A stretch of DNA of 64,000 bases from Enterococcus wangshanyuanii (GTDB taxonomy: Bacteria; Bacillota; Bacilli; Lactobacillales; Enterococcaceae), in assembly GCF_002197645.1 (NCBI RefSeq), contig NZ_CP021874.1, positions 1,736,001 through 1,800,000 on the forward strand, written 5' to 3'. Each line of letters starts with the position of its first letter. The first letter of the stretch is position 1. The position numbers and the translations under genes were made by a program. The notes below the pieces were generated by a model, which worked only from the letters and a program-made list of their open reading frames with translations, was not told the origin of the DNA and did not search any database. Of the stretch, positions 17,379 to 25,294 are shown one piece after another.

Positions 17379-17733
17379 AGTATCTCCTCCTTTCTATCAT
17401 AAATAGTAGTGCATTTATTTGCTGTAAGATATAAAAATCCCCCAACAATTGGAATATGTTAGGGGAAATGAAACATTTTGAAATATTCATTTATATCGAT
17501 GTGAAATTCCAAATAGTTTCGTCAAGGTATAATTATATTATTACATCCAAACAAACGATTGTCGAGTAAATCAATCGTCCCTTTACTTTTCTATTGTTAC
17601 GCTTTAAACATTGTAATAAGTACTGATTTGACAATATTTATTTAAATGGTAGACATGCTATAAATTTGTAAAAACAGGGTTACTTGATATAATTTTATAT
17701 GACTATAAAATAACATATCAAGGAGGTCGTTTT
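17379..17733. other. 355-bp divergent intergenic region with hairpins
   Basis: No gene is seen. CCCCCAACA / TGTTAGGGG (17439-17465) is a near-perfect hairpin with TTTTTA on the minus strand, so it looks like a terminator for a minus-strand transcript starting upstream, possibly a small RNA or a remnant. ACGATTG / CAATCGT (17555-17578) is a second inverted repeat, perhaps an operator. The LRR-like gene to the right has its ribosome site at the end of this region. Confidence 0.4.
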
Positions 17734-18573
17734 ATGACAAATGGAACAAGTCAAGGACTCTTTGTAGTCGTTGCAATCGTAATATTTGGAATTTTTGTTT
17801 TGATAAGCTATTTACTTTTTAAGGACAATTTAAAACCAACACTAGCAAATATCTTTACTGATGGTTTACAACAAGCTGAGGATAGCTCAAATCATGAAAA
17901 TAAGAACTCTTTGCCAGTAAAAGATAATATTATCTTCACAGGAGAAAAGAACGCTTCATCACAACTTCTAGGATATCAATACTCATATTTGAATGATACT
18001 TATGACATTGTATCTAAAGAATCAGCAACTCAAATAGGTATCGATGGTGGTGTTGTATATTTAGAAGATACAGACGAAATAATGCTTAATAATGGGTTAG
18101 GTATGACAAAACTAGATATCCCTTATGAGATTGAGGGTTTACCAGTAACATTTATTTCAGGTTTTTCTGAAGCTAGTTTTACAGGTGATTTTGATTCGAA
18201 AAACTTAAAAATTATTGCTCCATTTACTTTTCAAAACTCAAAGTATTCTGGAACTTTTTCTAATCGTCAGCTAGAACAAATTCTTGAAAACGCATTTAGA
18301 AAGTCTGTTTTTACTGGTAATTTAGATGCTTCATCAGTTCAATACATAATGGACGGTGCATTTGAGAACTCTTTGTTTGAGGGTACATTAACTTTGGGTG
18401 ATATTTTTGTTATCAAAACAAAAGCGTTTGATAACTCTAAATTTAAAAAAGTCATTAATCCGTTTGATATAAAAACGGTGAATGAAGATTATCCTTCAGA
18501 TGATAGTAAATCGATTAGCAACACAGCAATTAGATTGTTTGATACCAGCTACTACAGCAATCCTTATCAATAA
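17734..18573 (+). CDS. Membrane-anchored LRR-like (BspA-type) protein
   Basis: A 279-residue protein. Residues 8-30 form a transmembrane anchor; an extracytoplasmic region follows. From about residue 120 there are four to five imperfect repeats of the form I..AF..S.F.G.L....L..I, as in FENSLFEGTL and FRKSVFTGNL, similar to BspA-type leucine-rich repeats (LRR_5), which in other bacteria mediate adhesion. AAGGAGG lies 8 nt before the ATG. It is a single gene with its own terminator. Function is inferred from repeat type only. Confidence 0.6.
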   Translation: MTNGTSQGLFVVVAIVIFGIFVLISYLLFKDNLKPTLANIFTDGLQQAEDSSNHENKNSLPVKDNIIFTGEKNASSQLLGYQYSYLNDTYDIVSKESATQIGIDGGVVYLEDTDEIMLNNGLGMTKLDIPYEIEGLPVTFISGFSEASFTGDFDSKNLKIIAPFTFQNSKYSGTFSNRQLEQILENAFRKSVFTGNLDASSVQYIMDGAFENSLFEGTLTLGDIFVIKTKAFDNSKFKKVINPFDIKTVNEDYPSDDSKSISNTAIRLFDTSYYSNPYQ

Positions 18574-18599
18574 GATTTATAATGATAGTTATTTGGATA

Positions 18600-18635
18600 A
18601 AAAGCTCACTCATTTCATGGTTGAGCTTTTTCTAA
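18600..18635. terminator. Bidirectional terminator
   Basis: Stem AAAAGCTCA / TGAGCTTTT with a 13-nt loop and T-runs, between the LRR-like gene and the convergent esterase gene. Confidence 0.75.
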
Positions 18636-19630
18636 TTCCATTTATTTAAGAATTCTAATGATTCTTTTACTGCTTGTTTTGATGCTGATGTATCCATATT
18701 AAGTTGATATCCATGTCTTACTTTTTCTTTTGAGTCAAAAAATAACGTTTGAACAGGAACCTGTTTTTGTCTTAATTCATTAGCATAATTTTCTGCTTGT
18801 TCTGTGAAGGTATTCGTATTGCCATCAGTTATAAAAATCGGTGGAAAATCTCCACTTACATATTCATTTAGGTTCAGTAATTCTCCTAATTTCTTATTAG
18901 TTTTCCAATTTTTCTCCCCTGTTAACCCCCATCCCATTTTAGATAAAAGATAGTTCGTGAAACTATTACCATCAAAATTTTGAAATTCCGATAAATCATA
19001 CACTGCACTATAAAGTAATATACTGTTGAATTTAATAGTTCCAACTGGCGTAACTTTCAGAGACTCTGCATAGTCCTTATCACAATAAGCAGTTAATAAT
19101 TGTAATGCTAAAAAACCTCCTGCAGATGAACCCGATAAATTGAAATTATTGATATCTAAGGAGTACTTATCCGCATTTTCTTTGATATATTTAATAGCTT
19201 CATTAACCTGTTTTACTTGGTCAAATACGGTAACATTAGGGACTAAGTCATAATTTATACTAATAAAGGCATATTGATTATCAGATATTGTAGGTCCAAA
19301 ATACTTGGCCATCTCTTTTTCCCCTTTAAAAAAACCTCCACCATGAATGAATAAAACAATTGGTACTTTTCCATTTGATTTCTTTGGAGAATAGATATCC
19401 AAAGAGCTATTTGAATAGTTTTTAGAATATATAATATTCTTTTCTACTCTAGTGTTTCTGTCTACAGAAGAATAATTGTCTGGCTTAGTTAGATTGGCTT
19501 CGATTGGTACCATATCTGCAATCTTAAAAAGTGGTTTAGGTGTAAAGGATAAAGTAATTCCTAGTATTAAAATACTTAATATAATTACTACAGGAATACC
19601 TATAATAAATATTTTAGCTGTCTTTTTCAT
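18632..19630 (-). CDS. Membrane-anchored alpha/beta-hydrolase (esterase/lipase, HSL-like)
   Basis: A 332-residue protein with a signal anchor (residues 8-29) and an alpha/beta-hydrolase domain. The oxyanion-hole motif FIHGGGFF (near residue 95) and the nucleophile elbow LSGSSAGG (Ser near 169) are intact; the acid is probably the Asp of FITDGN and the His is in RHGYQL. It hydrolyses carboxyl esters, likely outside the membrane. AGGAGAG precedes the ATG. Island cargo; the substrate is unknown. Confidence 0.87.
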   Translation of the reverse strand: MKKTAKIFIIGIPVVIILSILILGITLSFTPKPLFKIADMVPIEANLTKPDNYSSVDRNTRVEKNIIYSKNYSNSSLDIYSPKKSNGKVPIVLFIHGGGFFKGEKEMAKYFGPTISDNQYAFISINYDLVPNVTVFDQVKQVNEAIKYIKENADKYSLDINNFNLSGSSAGGFLALQLLTAYCDKDYAESLKVTPVGTIKFNSILLYSAVYDLSEFQNFDGNSFTNYLLSKMGWGLTGEKNWKTNKKLGELLNLNEYVSGDFPPIFITDGNTNTFTEQAENYANELRQKQVPVQTLFFDSKEKVRHGYQLNMDTSASKQAVKESLEFLNKWN

Positions 19631-19732
19631 AACACTCTCCTAAAAATGTAAATACTTACTTACTTTGAATAATTCTGATAATTGTATAGCCATTGAAAAT
19701 CAGTTAAAATTTTCATGAAAGGTGGTGTAATT

Positions 19733-19978
19733 ATGGATAAAATTAAAGATTTTTTTACTGTTAAGCGTGTAATTGCTATTGTTGTCTCTATCTTAGTTAT
19801 TGTTTTTGCATTTCAAAATATGAATCCTGTAACAATTAATTTTATTTTCTTTTCAGTAAAATGTCCATTGCTATTTCTAATCTTAATACTTTTTGCTCTA
19901 GGAACATTCTTAGGATGGATGGTAAAACAGAAAGATATTAAGAAAACTATTGAATCAGTGAAAGAAGATTTAAAATAA
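19733..19978 (+). CDS. LapA-domain (DUF1049) membrane protein
   Basis: An 81-residue protein with two membrane helices (about 13-32 and 41-63) and a charged C-terminal tail. It carries the family pattern FAFQNMNPVTINFIFF...GTFLGWMV. LapA-domain proteins are small and of uncertain role in Gram-positives (in E. coli linked to LPS regulation). The ATG after AAAGGTGGTGTAATT is the start. Single gene with a strong terminator. Confidence 0.83.
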   Translation: MDKIKDFFTVKRVIAIVVSILVIVFAFQNMNPVTINFIFFSVKCPLLFLILILFALGTFLGWMVKQKDIKKTIESVKEDLK

Positions 19979-19989
19979 TAGTTTGATTT

Positions 19990-20016
19990 GACCAATCTAC
20001 TGATTGGTCTTTTTTT
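19990..20016 (+). terminator. Terminator of the LapA-like gene
   Basis: Stem GACCAATC / GATTGGTC, 4-nt loop, seven T. Confidence 0.88.
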
Positions 20017-20519
20017 GTCAACAAATAGAGATATGTCGTTCAAATTTTTATCCCTAGAAAATGGATGGTATAATGAAGAAGTAACGTAGGAGTTAGATAC
20101 TTTTATATTGGGATACTTTTCAATGGATAGTTTTGAGAATTAATTAATTTTCACCATTGTATTTTCCCCTTCATGAACCCTACATTTGTTTACATCATAT
20201 CCCTACATAAACCCTTCTTCAACCCTAAAAAAGAGGTTTTTTGGAATTATCAGATGATAACAAAATGAGAACTTTCGTGAGAACTTTTTGAAAACTATGT
20301 CATTTTTAAGCTGAATTCGGAAAAATTGCAATGGAAACCTCCATAAAATTTTAGAAACAGCTGCGTAATCAAAAAATAGAAAAATTTCTCCCTGAAAACC
20401 ACTATCCAATTATGGATAAAAATGAGAGGGATACTTATGAGTTTGTGGACTTCTAATGGATAGATGCGAGAATGGATACTTTTAAAATAAAATAGATAAA
20501 ACTATAGGAGGGAGTGAAC
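20017..20519. repeat. 503-bp region with GGATACTTTT-type repeats
   Basis: No credible gene. Copies of a GGATACTTTT-like motif stand at 20095-20104 (AGATACTTTT), 20110-20120, 20428-20437, 20473-20483, plus related TGGATAGT at 20124 and (inverted) 20401. A cluster of ACCCT/CCCTA words lies at 20177-20226. Further copies of the GGATACTTTT motif occur on the far side of the next two genes. They look like binding sites of the recombinase or of the adjacent DNA-binding protein. Confidence 0.5.
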
Positions 20520-21179
20520 ATGGACACACTTTTTGTAAACAATCGAGCCATTGATTCTGAGGAATTGATAGACATCATAATCAATGCAAATGGAATATAT
20601 GAGAATACATTGATTAAGCTATTGCAGTGTAATCGTATCAGTTTAGAGGCACGGCTAAAGACATTAAAAAAGAATAAAATAATATCCAGAGGAAAATCAA
20701 ACAAACATTTTTATTATATTGATAGGTATAACTTGAAACATATGAAAGAGTTAGATTTGCAGGCAATGGTCGTTCAATATTTAGTTTCAATTGGCTTATA
20801 TACCAATAAAATTCAAGTGATTGATTCCTTAGACAAGAACAAACAGCTCTATATTTCAGTATTTGCTTCAGGTAAGTATAACTATAAAAATGATGAAGCT
20901 ATAAAAAAACTTGCAAATAAACGGGTCAATCAATTGTCTTCTGAAGAAGGTAGAAAGTATTTCAGTCAATTTATCATCAACGAATTGACTAAATTTCCAA
21001 TTAGACTATCTTCTCTTTCGGACAAGCTACAAGAACGCTATTATACAAATTCTATAGATACTGTTGATATTCTTGCACTACCTAATAAAGAATTTATTCC
21101 TGCAATACAATCTAATTTAGCAGATGTCTCGTTTAGAAATTTAAAAAAAATACCACTCTTATCAGGAATGATATTTTGA
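20520..21179 (+). CDS. DNA-binding-like protein, 5' part of a frame-shifted gene
   Basis: 219 residues from the ATG 7 nt after GGAGGG (a GTG two codons earlier is too close). Residues 10-65 look like a winged helix (ENTLIKLLQCNRISLEARLKTLKKNK), the rest is unrecognised. The frame ends at MIF-stop, but a run of eight A at 21143-21150 (TTA AAA AAA ATA) precedes. A shift of -1 there joins it directly to the next frame (LKKNTTLIRNDILIYLNDS), so the full product would be about 305 residues. Either programmed slippage or a one-base deletion. Possibly a replication or recombination accessory protein given its neighbours. Confidence 0.5.
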   Translation: MDTLFVNNRAIDSEELIDIIINANGIYENTLIKLLQCNRISLEARLKTLKKNKIISRGKSNKHFYYIDRYNLKHMKELDLQAMVVQYLVSIGLYTNKIQVIDSLDKNKQLYISVFASGKYNYKNDEAIKKLANKRVNQLSSEEGRKYFSQFIINELTKFPIRLSSLSDKLQERYYTNSIDTVDILALPNKEFIPAIQSNLADVSFRNLKKIPLLSGMIF

Positions 21180-21433
21180 TATATCTGAATGATTCTAATA
21201 CCCTTGGTTATTTTGTGAAAGAAAAGAATCAATATAAGTTACAAACAATTCGTTCTGTAGTTGACTTCTTCTATTATTTAACCTTGCACCAAAACTCTAA
21301 AGATTCCATTTATCTCTCTAATGATAAAACAGAGTATGATAATTCAGATAACTTGTATTTTCAAAGTTATTTGAATAAAGAAAAGTATAATACTGTTCAA
21401 TTAAAACAAGGCAAGCAAAAAGCACAATCTTAA
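21176..21433 (+). CDS. 3' part of the frame-shifted gene
   Basis: A frame open from within the A8 tract to 21433, encoding up to about 95 residues (YLNDSNTLGYFVKEKNQYKL at the start of the clear part). It has no ATG or ribosome site; a TTG overlaps the preceding TGA. It makes sense mainly as the C-terminal part of the 20520 protein produced by a -1 shift. It ends just before the convergent recombinase gene with an AGCACAATC/GATTGTGCT hairpin. Confidence 0.5.
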   Translation: MIYLNDSNTLGYFVKEKNQYKLQTIRSVVDFFYYLTLHQNSKDSIYLSNDKTEYDNSDNLYFQSYLNKEKYNTVQLKQGKQKAQS

Positions 21434-21449
21434 ATGATTGTGCTTTTAC

Positions 21450-22013
21450 TTACTTAAACGGGTCAAAATCTTCTAGCTTTGCCTTAATATCTTCCTCTTC
21501 AATTCCTGCATACCTTAGAGTAACTGCTTGGCTACTATGATTTAAAATCTTCATCAGAGTAACAATATCCCCCTTGTTTTGCTTTAAAAAGAAGTAGGAA
21601 AATGTTTTTCTAAGTGTATGTGTGCCAATGTAGTCTAATCCCAAGTTTTTTGCTATTTTTTGCAATATTTTATAAAATTGATGACTGGCTAAATGTCTAC
21701 TACTATCTGTTGGACTTGGGAATAACCATTCAGATTTAGCATCATGTTCTGTATTCAAATAGTCAATAATATTTGAAGTTAAGGATTTTAGATGCACAGT
21801 TCTTTTTTTGCCAGTTTTTATTTCAATAATTTCTGTTTGTGTCTTGTTTTTCACATCACATACCTTTAGGTTCAATATATCTGAAATCCGTAATCCTGTC
21901 TTTATTCCAATTGCCATAATCAAATAATCTCTTTTTCCGTGTTTCCCCTTTTTTAATTCTTTTCCAAATTGAATTAGCGTTTCCTTATTTTTTATTGGTT
22001 TGACATTAATCAT
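21450..22013 (-). CDS. Small tyrosine recombinase (catalytic domain only)
   Basis: About 188 residues, lacking the usual N-terminal core-binding arm, as in a group of plasmid-borne integrases. The active-site set is visible: TGLRISDIL (Arg I), K of the beta-hairpin (KTGKKRTVHL), HTLRKTFSYF (His-x-x-Arg), LNHSSQ (His/Trp position) and LRYAGI (Tyr). I place the start at the ATG after the AAAAAAA tract. GGGAGG instead serves ATG GGA AAA AAA TGA, a four-residue leader whose stop overlaps the recombinase ATG. The gene is flanked by GGATACTTTT repeats, probably its sites. Confidence 0.85.
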   Translation of the reverse strand: MINVKPIKNKETLIQFGKELKKGKHGKRDYLIMAIGIKTGLRISDILNLKVCDVKNKTQTEIIEIKTGKKRTVHLKSLTSNIIDYLNTEHDAKSEWLFPSPTDSSRHLASHQFYKILQKIAKNLGLDYIGTHTLRKTFSYFFLKQNKGDIVTLMKILNHSSQAVTLRYAGIEEEDIKAKLEDFDPFK

Positions 22014-22215
22014 TTTTTTCCCATAAATTACCTCCCAAATATGCATCTTTTATGGATACTTTTCTATTGAAACAGACTATAAGTATCCATTTTCCTATAA
22101 ACCAAAAATGAAACATTGATGGAATAGGATTCATGAGGGATACTAATTACAAAAGTATCCCTATTAAGGTCCGTTATAGCATCATTAATAAAGGAGGGCA
22201 AATTTGTAGAACATC
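22014..22215. repeat. Right-hand GGATACTTTT repeats
   Basis: TGGATACTTTTC at 22053-22064, its reverse complement form AAGTATCCA at 22081-22089, and a perfect inverted repeat AGGGATACT / AGTATCCCT at 22136-22162. With the copies left of 20520 they bracket the two-gene module. Confidence 0.6.
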
Positions 22216-22247
22216 AAAAAGGTATGCAAGTGACAGCATACCTTTTT
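22216..22247. terminator. Terminator of the P-type ATPase gene
   Basis: Stem AAAAAGGTATGC / GCATACCTTTTT with an 8-nt loop, just after the ATPase stop codon; T-runs on both strands. Confidence 0.85.
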
Positions 22248-22253
22248 ATCTAT

Positions 22254-24905
22254 TTATTTTTTTAGCCGAATAAGTTTGTCTATTTCAGTTATCACCAAAA
22301 TAATTATACCTGATGCAACCGAAATTCCCCATGCTAACATGGACATACCTTCCGTGTAAAAAACAGATTGCATGAATGGAACATAAGTCAAAATTAGCTG
22401 CAGAATAATCATAATAGAAATTATCAAAAATGCTTTAGGATTACTAAAAAAACTTTTTGAAATTACTGGCTGATTAGTACGAATATTGAATAAGTAGAAT
22501 ATTTTACTCAAGACTACAATATTAATCATCATAGTACTAGCAACTGCCTGACTAACTCCTTGTGTTAATAACCACTCATAAGAAACTATACTTATTAAAG
22601 CCATTATTATGGATACATATGCCATTTGCCAAATATCATGGGCATTTAATAAGCGATTCCCTGTTTTACGTGGTTTCCTATTCATAATCCCTTCTTCTGC
22701 AGGTTCAAAGATAAAAGCAAATTGAATCGTAATTGCTGATACCATATTAATCCATAATAATTGTGTTGGTTGTAATGGCATTTCTTTTTGCATCAAAATT
22801 GTAAAAGCAATGATTAAACCTTCAGCAAAAGATGTTGGCAGAAGGAATAATATGCTCTTCTTGATATTATCGTAAATTCTTCTGCCTTCTCTGATGGCTA
22901 TAGACATTGTTCCAAAATTATCATCTGTTAGAATCATATCCGCAGAATCTTTTGCAACATCTGTTCCTTTCATTCCCATGGCTACACCAATATCAGCTCT
23001 CTTTAAAGCAGGAGCATCATTGACACCATCACCCGTCATCGCAGTTACTTTTCCGCTTTCTTGTAAAGCTTCCACAATATCCATTTTATTTTTTGGTGTG
23101 GTTCTTGCAAATACTTGATTATACAACACTGCATTCTTAAACTCTTCGTGTGACATACTGTCAAGTTCCGCACCAGTGACCACGTTTATCTTAGGAGCTA
23201 AACCAAGTTTTTCACCTATTGCTTTGGCTGTTAAAGGATGGTCCCCCGTTATCATTTTGACGTGAACACCTGCATGATTCATTTCTTCTAAAGCTTGAAT
23301 AACTTCTTCTCTTGGAGGGTCAATAATTCCTGCAATTCCCAGTAAGTCTACGCCCTGACTAAGTAATTCATGCGTCACTTCTTCAATATCAGAAGAGACC
23401 TTTTTGAATCCAACAGCAACAACTCTTTTTCCTTCCTCAGAAAGTTCTGTTACTTGTTGAAACCAATATTTCTCGTCAAATGAAGAATCAAAAGATTGTG
23501 CCATTGGAAAAAGTTTATCGGGAGAACCTTTTATAAAAATAATCCGTTCTTTGTTACTATTTTCGACAAGCTTTGCCATGTATCGATAATCCGAATCAAA
23601 AGGTAACATGTCTATTTCTTCATAGTCTGGTTTCTCAGGATAAGAATATTGCTTATAAAACAACGTTAAGAAAGAACCATCCGTAGGCTCTCCATTAATT
23701 GTCCAACTGTCCTCTTCTTTCACCAGCACCGTATCATTAGCTTCAAACCCAGCTTTTAAAAACAATTCAAGTTGGTTATCGACTACAACTGGAGAATCAT
23801 TATGAAGAATCTCTCCTTTGGGTTTATATCCATCTCCTGTAACTTGAAGATATTTTTTGTAAAAAATAATATCTTTCACAGTCATTTCATTTTTAGTTAA
23901 AGTTCCAGTTTTATCTGTAGCTACAATATCTACGGAACCTAATGTTTCTACAGCAGGCAAGGTCTTAACTATTGTGTTCTTGTTCTTAGCCATATCACTC
24001 ACACCCATTGCTAGAACAACGGAAGTTGTGGCTGGTAATCCCTCAGGGATAGACCCCACAATCATTGTAACTACGGCAAGAGATAGCACTGACAAAGAAT
24101 AAGTCTCTAAAATCAAACTAAAAACAAACAAAGCTATTGCTACCCCCATGATGACATAAGTAATTCCTTTACCTAATCCATCTATCTCTTTCATTAGTGG
24201 AGTTTTTCTAGTTTCCGTATTATTAACATCAGTTGATATTTTTCCTATTTCAGTCTTTTGACCAACTGAAGTTACAACTCCTATGCCACTACCAGAAGTA
24301 ACAGAAGTTGAAGCAAAAGCTAAATTAACTCTTTCAGCAAGTGGTATGTCTTTCGATTCTAAAGATTCTTCAGTCTTCTCTACAGAATCAGGTTCACCAG
24401 TCAGAGCAGATTCTTGAATCCTCAAATTATCGGCTTCAACGATTCTCAAATCTGCTGGAACATTATCACCAGCTTCTAAAAAGACAACATCGCCAACAAC
24501 TATTTCTTCAGAGGGTATGTCTTTTCTAACCCCTTCTCTATATACTGTAGCTTCTGAAGACAACATTTCTCTGATTCGTTCTAAGGCATCAGAAGCACTT
24601 GCCTCTTGATAATATCCTATTAATGCATTTACAATCACTACTAATGCAATAATGACCGCATCTGATGTATGTCCCATTATTAATGTCAACAATGCTGAAA
24701 ACATTAAAATATAAATTATCATGTTGTTAAACTGTCTGAGAAGGAGTTTCCATTTTGGTACCTTCTTCGACTCTAGTTTATTTAAACCATTTATGATTAA
24801 ACTTTCTTCAACTTGTTTATTATTTAAACCATTTTCTAAATCGGATAATTCATATTCCTCTAAAACGTCTTTAACATCCATTTGATATATATTTTTTTTA
24901 TTCAT
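22254..24905 (-). CDS. P2-type cation-transporting ATPase
   Basis: An 883-residue P-type ATPase of full length: N-terminal cation-ATPase domain, actuator loop with TGEP (about 169-172), M4 with IPEGLP (near 286-291), phosphorylation site DKTGTLTKN (Asp 331), nucleotide-binding KGSPDKLFP, hinge TGDGVNDAPALK and ten membrane helices. It is closest in plan to P2A (PacL/SERCA-like) pumps. However, the M6 segment reads LLWINMVSA where Ca2+-ATPases have NLVTD, so the Asp ligand is Ala; M5 keeps Glu (SFAEG). The transported ion is therefore uncertain (Ca2+, Mn2+ or Na+). The last and largest cargo gene; its ribosome site is weak and it overlaps a small upstream frame. Confidence 0.92.
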   Translation of the reverse strand: MNKKNIYQMDVKDVLEEYELSDLENGLNNKQVEESLIINGLNKLESKKVPKWKLLLRQFNNMIIYILMFSALLTLIMGHTSDAVIIALVVIVNALIGYYQEASASDALERIREMLSSEATVYREGVRKDIPSEEIVVGDVVFLEAGDNVPADLRIVEADNLRIQESALTGEPDSVEKTEESLESKDIPLAERVNLAFASTSVTSGSGIGVVTSVGQKTEIGKISTDVNNTETRKTPLMKEIDGLGKGITYVIMGVAIALFVFSLILETYSLSVLSLAVVTMIVGSIPEGLPATTSVVLAMGVSDMAKNKNTIVKTLPAVETLGSVDIVATDKTGTLTKNEMTVKDIIFYKKYLQVTGDGYKPKGEILHNDSPVVVDNQLELFLKAGFEANDTVLVKEEDSWTINGEPTDGSFLTLFYKQYSYPEKPDYEEIDMLPFDSDYRYMAKLVENSNKERIIFIKGSPDKLFPMAQSFDSSFDEKYWFQQVTELSEEGKRVVAVGFKKVSSDIEEVTHELLSQGVDLLGIAGIIDPPREEVIQALEEMNHAGVHVKMITGDHPLTAKAIGEKLGLAPKINVVTGAELDSMSHEEFKNAVLYNQVFARTTPKNKMDIVEALQESGKVTAMTGDGVNDAPALKRADIGVAMGMKGTDVAKDSADMILTDDNFGTMSIAIREGRRIYDNIKKSILFLLPTSFAEGLIIAFTILMQKEMPLQPTQLLWINMVSAITIQFAFIFEPAEEGIMNRKPRKTGNRLLNAHDIWQMAYVSIIMALISIVSYEWLLTQGVSQAVASTMMINIVVLSKIFYLFNIRTNQPVISKSFFSNPKAFLIISIMIILQLILTYVPFMQSVFYTEGMSMLAWGISVASGIIILVITEIDKLIRLKK

Positions 24906-25011
24906 AATTGTTTTTATCTTCTCCTAATTGCCTAAATTTTTGCAACACAAATAAGCCCATCATTATACTAGCTAAAAGACCTAGACCGATGCACCTATAT
25001 AATCTATTCAA
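24898..25011 (-). CDS. Possible small membrane peptide overlapping the ATPase start
   Basis: A 37-codon frame (TTG start) with a hydrophobic centre (CIGLGLLASIMMGLFVLQ) and charged tail; its stop overlaps the ATPase ATG by 8 nt (ATGAATAA). It starts inside the stop of the 22-codon frame upstream. Overlapping stops and starts suggest translational coupling that feeds ribosomes to the ATPase, whose own ribosome site is poorly spaced. No homologue recognised. Confidence 0.4.
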   Translation of the reverse strand: MNRLYRCIGLGLLASIMMGLFVLQKFRQLGEDKNNYE

Positions 25012-25072
25012 TTAAGAAATAGGATAAACAGACTAAGATTTTCTGCTCTCCATCTTCCGAGTCACTTGTCAA
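25004..25072 (-). CDS. Possible 22-residue leader peptide
   Basis: A short frame (TTG) with an excellent GGAGGTGG ribosome site; acidic start (TSDSEDGEQK) and hydrophobic end. It overlaps the next small frame (TTGAATAG). Read as a chain, leader, membrane peptide and ATPase are consecutive overlapping frames. Alternatively the two small frames are one gene with a frameshift. Confidence 0.35.
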   Translation of the reverse strand: MTSDSEDGEQKILVCLSYFLIE

Positions 25073-25262
25073 GTATACCACCTCCAATCAATTACACTAT
25101 ACAATGATACATGAAAGATATAAAAACTGCAATTTTAATATTTGTTATACGTTATTGAGAATTTATATTATCAAATTTACGTTTAGGTATATTCAAGTGT
25201 TCTAAATCTATTATTCCATCCATTCTCGAAATTTCTTTTCAGATATCGTATAATATTCTCAG

Positions 25263-25276
25263 CTTTATCCTATGCC
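25263..25276. repeat. Inverted copy of the left-end 14-mer
   Basis: CTTTATCCTATGCC is the reverse complement of GGCATAGGATAAAG at 6153-6166 near the left junction. Here it overlaps the region just upstream of the integrase ribosome site, a likely integrase or excisionase binding site. The rest of 25073-25294 shows no gene. Confidence 0.5.
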
Positions 25277-25294
25277 ATGAAAAGGAGAATTTTT

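Noticed and set aside
20203..20409. 68-codon minus-strand frame
   Set aside because: No ribosome site, aromatic-rich low-complexity product, lies in the repeat region; treated as chance.
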